A stretch of DNA of 64,000 nt. Origin: Lachnospiraceae bacterium UBA1721 (GTDB taxonomy: Bacteria; Bacillota; Clostridia; Lachnospirales; Lachnospiraceae). The stretch is taken from assembly GCA_002317155.1 (NCBI GenBank), contig DCIR01000055.1, positions 7,332 to 71,331 on the forward strand, given 5' to 3'. Shown in pieces: positions 61,089 to 64,000 of this stretch. The notes beneath the pieces are model-generated. The model was not told the origin of the DNA. It did not search any database and worked only from the letters and a program-made list of their open reading frames with translations. Position 1 is the first letter of the stretch. Each line of letters opens with the position of its first letter. The position numbers and the translations under genes were made by a program.

Positions 61089-62687
61089 ATGAAACAGGAT
61101 AGTGTACGATTAACCCATAAAAGAATAGAAAGTGGCTTTGTGATTACAACGCTGATTACATTATTTATATGTATGATGTTTACACAGGGCTTCACTAAAT
61201 TCGAACGCACGGGAGATAATGTCTTCCATATATATGTTAACGATCAATTGGTCGGAACAATTGAAAATAAAGACAGTGCCGAGCATCTTCTTATAGAAGC
61301 AAGACGTGTGGTTGCGCAGGAGAAGGATTCGCTTCTTTTTATGAGCGGTGAGCTTCGTATCGAAGGTGAGGAAATGCTGTATGGAACAGTGGACGATGAG
61401 GCAACTGTTCAGGCAGCAATGCAGGAAGTGCTTAAAGGAACTATAAGCGAGACGATTCAGAAATCATGTACCGTTAAAATTGAGAAGTACATGGTTAATC
61501 TCAACAACCTGACGGAAGCGCAGCAGCTTTTGCAGGCGGCAATCGATAAATATGATGCGACAGGCAATTTTGTAGTAGAGCTTGAATACGGGGATAACGG
61601 TAACCTCAAGGTTATTACACCGGTAGTTATTGATACCGGAAAAAATGATGAGGAAGATTCAGAGGATGAAAATGACAGCCTTCTTCCGATCGGTGGAATA
61701 GAAAGCTACATTTACAATCTTGGTCTTAATGAGGATGCGGTGCAGGGAGAAATAGCGCTGGAAGATTATGAGACCGGCGTGCTGTCAATGGCATTCCTTG
61801 AGGATGTTGAAATCAGTGAAGGATATCTTCCGAAATCTCAGGTAACCAGTCTTGAGGATGCAATTGAGTATGTGACCAAGGAGCAGGAGACTCCCGGAGA
61901 GTATGAGGTTAAGGCCGGAGATACTTTATCGGGAATTTCGCTTGCGGTTAATATTCCGATGCAGACGCTTGTTGATTTGAACAGCGACGCTCTTGAGAGC
62001 GTAAATTCAACAATAAGAATAGGACAGATACTTACAATCACGGTTCCTGAACCGGAGATTAATATAGAAAGAATAGAGAGAGTATATCTCGAAGAAATCT
62101 ACGATGAGCCTGTTATATATGTAGACAATGATTCCTGGTATACTACCCAGACTCAGGTTCTTCAGCAGCCGTCATCGGGATTCAGACGCGCGGTTGTAGA
62201 TATTAGATATATTAATGACAATATAAAAGAAAAGACTACCATACAGGAAGAAATTCTTGTTGAGGCTGTTCCTAAGATTGTTGAGAGAGGAACGATGGTA
62301 CCTCCCACATATATCAAGCCTCTTGACGGTGGTAGAATTTCTTCATACTTCGGATACAGAAAGTCTCCCGGAGGAATCGGAAGTACTTATCACCAGGGAA
62401 TTGACTGGGCTACACCTACAGGAACACCTGTATATGCTTCAAGCGGTGGTACTGTTATTTATTCAGGATGGGCGAGCGGCTACGGATACTGTGTAACCAT
62501 TCAGCACCCGGACGGAAGACAGACACGATACGCACATAACAGTCGACTGGTATGCAGTGTGGGACAGTATGTGAGTCAGGGTCAGGTAATTGCCTACAGC
62601 GGTAGTACCGGTAACTCTACCGGACCTCATGTACACTTCGAGATTATCATAAACGGAGTGCGTGTAAATCCTCTGGATTACCTGTAA
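61089..62687 (+). CDS. Membrane-anchored M23 peptidoglycan endopeptidase with LysM and G5-like domains
   Basis: 532 aa. One N-terminal transmembrane helix (VITTLITLFICMMFTQGF), a helical extracytoplasmic region, a LysM domain at about 271-320 (YEVKAGDTLSGISLAVNIPMQTLVDLNSD), a G5-like strand-rich domain at about 355-410 (QPSSGFRRAVVDIRYINDNIKEKTTIQEEILVEA) and an M23 peptidase at about 415-532: ISSYFGYRKSPGG, YHQGIDWATPTGTPVYAS (zinc His and Asp), YAHNSRL, STGPHVHFEIIING (second His pair). Cleaves cross-links during wall growth or division. No strong ribosome binding site seen before the ATG. Confidence 0.93.
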   Translation: MKQDSVRLTHKRIESGFVITTLITLFICMMFTQGFTKFERTGDNVFHIYVNDQLVGTIENKDSAEHLLIEARRVVAQEKDSLLFMSGELRIEGEEMLYGTVDDEATVQAAMQEVLKGTISETIQKSCTVKIEKYMVNLNNLTEAQQLLQAAIDKYDATGNFVVELEYGDNGNLKVITPVVIDTGKNDEEDSEDENDSLLPIGGIESYIYNLGLNEDAVQGEIALEDYETGVLSMAFLEDVEISEGYLPKSQVTSLEDAIEYVTKEQETPGEYEVKAGDTLSGISLAVNIPMQTLVDLNSDALESVNSTIRIGQILTITVPEPEINIERIERVYLEEIYDEPVIYVDNDSWYTTQTQVLQQPSSGFRRAVVDIRYINDNIKEKTTIQEEILVEAVPKIVERGTMVPPTYIKPLDGGRISSYFGYRKSPGGIGSTYHQGIDWATPTGTPVYASSGGTVIYSGWASGYGYCVTIQHPDGRQTRYAHNSRLVCSVGQYVSQGQVIAYSGSTGNSTGPHVHFEIIINGVRVNPLDYL

Positions 62688-62773
62688 AAGGGGTTCGCGG
62701 TTTACATAAGGAAAACGGCATAAATACTGACAAAACAGGCACTAAAATATTTTTGAAAAACAGTAAAAACACG

Positions 62774-62811
62774 TTGACGAGTTCACCCGGCTATGCTATA
62801 TTAGTCGGGTG
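62774..62811 (+). promoter_or_regulatory. Promoter of the rpmG-secE-nusG unit with inverted repeat around the -10
   Basis: TTGACG (62774), 17-base spacer, TATATT (62797) preceded by TGC (extended -10). CACCCGGCT (62784) and AGTCGGGTG (62803) form a 9-bp inverted repeat, one mismatch, that flanks the -10 hexamer. Confidence 0.72.
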
Positions 62812-62908
62812 AGCAGTCCGTTTGGCTCTATTTTTTGTGTGTTAAAAATGTATTCTGCAGCGACGGAAATGTAAGACTGCAGGAATTAATGATCATGGAG
62901 GAAGAAAA

Positions 62909-63058
62909 ATGCGTACCAAGATTACTCTCGCATGCACCGAGTGCAAGCAGCGCAACTACAATACTACAAAGGAAAAGAAGACCATGCCTGATCGTATGGA
63001 AATCAAGAAGTATTGCAGATTCTGCAAGAGACATACTCTTCACAAGGAAACCAAGTAA
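62909..63058 (+). CDS. rpmG: 50S ribosomal protein L33 (zinc-binding form)
   Basis: 49-aa large-subunit protein: MRTKITLACTECKQRNYN, ending HTLHKETK. Cys9, Cys12, Cys36 and Cys39 form the zinc site (C+ paralogue type). GGAGG lies upstream of the ATG. Placed just before secE and nusG, the standard Firmicutes order. Confidence 0.96.
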   Translation: MRTKITLACTECKQRNYNTTKEKKTMPDRMEIKKYCRFCKRHTLHKETK

Positions 63059-63082
63059 TACTGTTTGATTCTGGAGGTCGAA

Positions 63083-63307
63083 ATGGAAGAATCCGTTAAG
63101 AAGGAAAGTAAGAAGTCATCTTCACCCAGATTCTTTGAAGGCGTTAAGATGGAGTTCAAGAAAATCTCATGGCCTGATAGAAAAACTACCTTCAAACAGT
63201 CCGTTGCTGTTGTTATTATCTCAATCGTTGTTGGTGCAATTATTGCCATCCTTGACTTCGGTGCTAAGAATGGTGTTAATTTTATTACCAATCTCGGAAT
63301 TAAGTAG
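63083..63307 (+). CDS. secE: Preprotein translocase subunit SecE
   Basis: 74-aa single-span subunit of SecYEG. Charged N-terminus (EESVKKESKKSS), the conserved amphipathic FFEGVKMEFKKISWPDRKTTFKQS and one transmembrane helix (VAVVIISIVVGAIIAILDFGA). GGAGG at 63073-63077 sets ATG 63083 as start. Between rpmG and nusG. Confidence 0.96.
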   Translation: MEESVKKESKKSSSPRFFEGVKMEFKKISWPDRKTTFKQSVAVVIISIVVGAIIAILDFGAKNGVNFITNLGIK

Positions 63308-63316
63308 GAGGGAAAC

Positions 63317-63838
63317 ATGGCAGAGGCAAAATGGTATGTTGTACATACTTATTCCGGATACGAGAATAAGGTAAAGGTTGATATTGAGAAGACCATCGAG
63401 AATAACAAAGCTCTTGCTGAGCAGATTCTCGAAGTACGTGTTCCCATGGAGGATGTAGTTGAGATTAAGAACGGTGTTAAAAAGACCGTTTCAAGAAAGC
63501 TCTTCCCAGGATATGTACTTGTAAATATGGATATGAACGATGAGACCTGGTACGTAGTTCGTAATACACGTGGTGTTACAGGTTTCGTAGGACCGGGAAG
63601 CAAGCCCGTTCCGCTTACCGATGCTGAGATGAAGCCCCTCGGTATCCGTAACGACAATATTACAATTGACTTCGCTGAGGGCGATACAATTGCTGTTGTT
63701 GTCGGCGTTTGGAAGGATACTGTCGGAGTTGTTCAGAAGCTCGATTACAGTAAGCAGACCGCAACTATCAATGTAGAGCTCTTCGGAAGAGAGACTCCCG
63801 TTGAAATCAGCTTTGCGGAAGTTAGAAAGATGGGCTAA
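63317..63838 (+). CDS. nusG: Transcription termination/antitermination factor NusG
   Basis: 173 aa. NGN domain (AKWYVVHTYSGYENKVKVDIEKTIENN, VPMEDVVEIKNG, KLFPGYVLVNMDMNDETWYVVRNTRGVTGFVG) and C-terminal KOW domain (FAEGDTIAVVVGVWKDTVGVVQKLD). Links RNA polymerase with Rho or ribosomes. AGGAGGGAAAC precedes the ATG. Confidence 0.97.
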   Translation: MAEAKWYVVHTYSGYENKVKVDIEKTIENNKALAEQILEVRVPMEDVVEIKNGVKKTVSRKLFPGYVLVNMDMNDETWYVVRNTRGVTGFVGPGSKPVPLTDAEMKPLGIRNDNITIDFAEGDTIAVVVGVWKDTVGVVQKLDYSKQTATINVELFGRETPVEISFAEVRKMG

Positions 63839-63975
63839 TCACTTTTGTGATTAACATCTGTCGATCAGTTATATCACGGAGCTATCTCCGTTATATAAAT
63901 GTCCGAATGGACATGTTGTATCGTGGGAGTGCTCATAGAGAGCACGCCTAACCACATTTTTTAGGAGGTGCCATT
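63839..63975 (+). promoter_or_regulatory. rplK leader with L1-type regulatory stem
   Basis: Leader of the L11-L1 unit. Hairpins: AATCAC/GTGATT, ACGGAG/CTCCGT, ATGTCC/GGACAT, then at 63923-63955 GTGG-GAG, inner stem GTGCTC/GAGCAC, and CCAC closing the outer stem. The last resembles the L1-binding leader of rplK mRNAs, in which L1 represses its own operon. It is followed by TTTTTTAGGAGGTG, the ribosome binding site. Confidence 0.65.
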
Positions 63976-64000
63976 ATGGCAAAGAAAGTAGAAGGCTACA
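63976..64000 (+). CDS. rplK: 50S ribosomal protein L11, first 8 codons
   Basis: MAKKVEGY is the start of L11. The gene is cut by the window edge. AGGAGG precedes the ATG, and it follows nusG as in the conserved secE-nusG-rplK-rplA cluster. Confidence 0.9.

Overview
The window is a chromosomal segment of a low-to-mid GC Gram-positive anaerobe, most likely a Lachnospiraceae member close to Butyrivibrio/Pseudobutyrivibrio. The grounds are the gene content (FabK/FabF/FabZ-type FASII with a MarR regulator, AEC transporter, Rpn-type nuclease, zinc-ribbon TIR protein, zinc-binding L33) and strong AGGAGG-type ribosome binding sites. The species is an inference. Nearly all genes are on the + strand; only an AEC transporter and one small hypothetical gene are on the - strand. 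No tRNA, rRNA, CRISPR array or intact insertion sequence was seen. Region 1 (1-15646) is an AT-rich exopolysaccharide/capsule locus: initiating sugar-phosphate transferase (cut by the window edge), Wzz-like chain-length protein, WecG/TagA glycosyltransferase, two GT4 and two GT2 glycosyltransferases, Wzy-like polymerase, two acyltransferases, a 3-amino-sugar module (aminotransferase plus a GNAT-FdtA fusion), Wzx flippase and a CDP-glycerol-type polymer transferase. Region 2 (15847-21270) is the most interesting cassette: two winged-helix/nucleotidyltransferase proteins (the second fused to a choline/ethanolamine-type kinase), an opine-dehydrogenase-like protein and an APC permease. Together they could import an amino alcohol, N-carboxyalkylate it, phosphorylate it and activate it with CTP for transfer to the polysaccharide. 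Region 3 (21296-24741) makes GDP-mannose and GDP-L-fucose. Region 4 (24831-38603) is accessory: hypothetical protein, esterase, odd FMN dehydrogenase-like protein, Rpn nuclease, methyltransferase, AIR-synthase-like protein, zinc ribbon-TIR-TM protein coupled to a PD-(D/E)XK-like protein, DNA methyltransferase, AlkD-like protein and a membrane Ser/Thr kinase. Several of these carry in-frame minisatellites, and a 17-bp exact direct repeat brackets about 6.2 kb of it. Region 5 (38827-44127) is a FASII operon, acpP-fabK-fabG-fabF-fabZ-fabH-marR, with a strong promoter followed by tandem TTTGA-N3-TCAAA palindromes resembling FabT boxes; fabD and acc genes are absent. Region 6 (44182-57672) holds a multi-pass membrane protein, FGGY kinase, transaldolase-like aldolase, GT2, AEC transporter, metY, cysK, a LysR regulator, an isolated trpF, a UDP-sugar pyrophosphorylase and galE. 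Region 7 (57883-64000) holds a small alarmone synthetase, a hendecad-repeat membrane protein, a flavin reductase-like protein, a LysM/M23 peptidase, then rpmG-secE-nusG and the start of rplK behind an L1-type leader. Regions 1-3, the galE/pyrophosphorylase pair and perhaps the GT2 and M23 proteins serve the cell surface; region 5 supplies membrane lipid; the end of the window is the conserved translation/secretion cluster.
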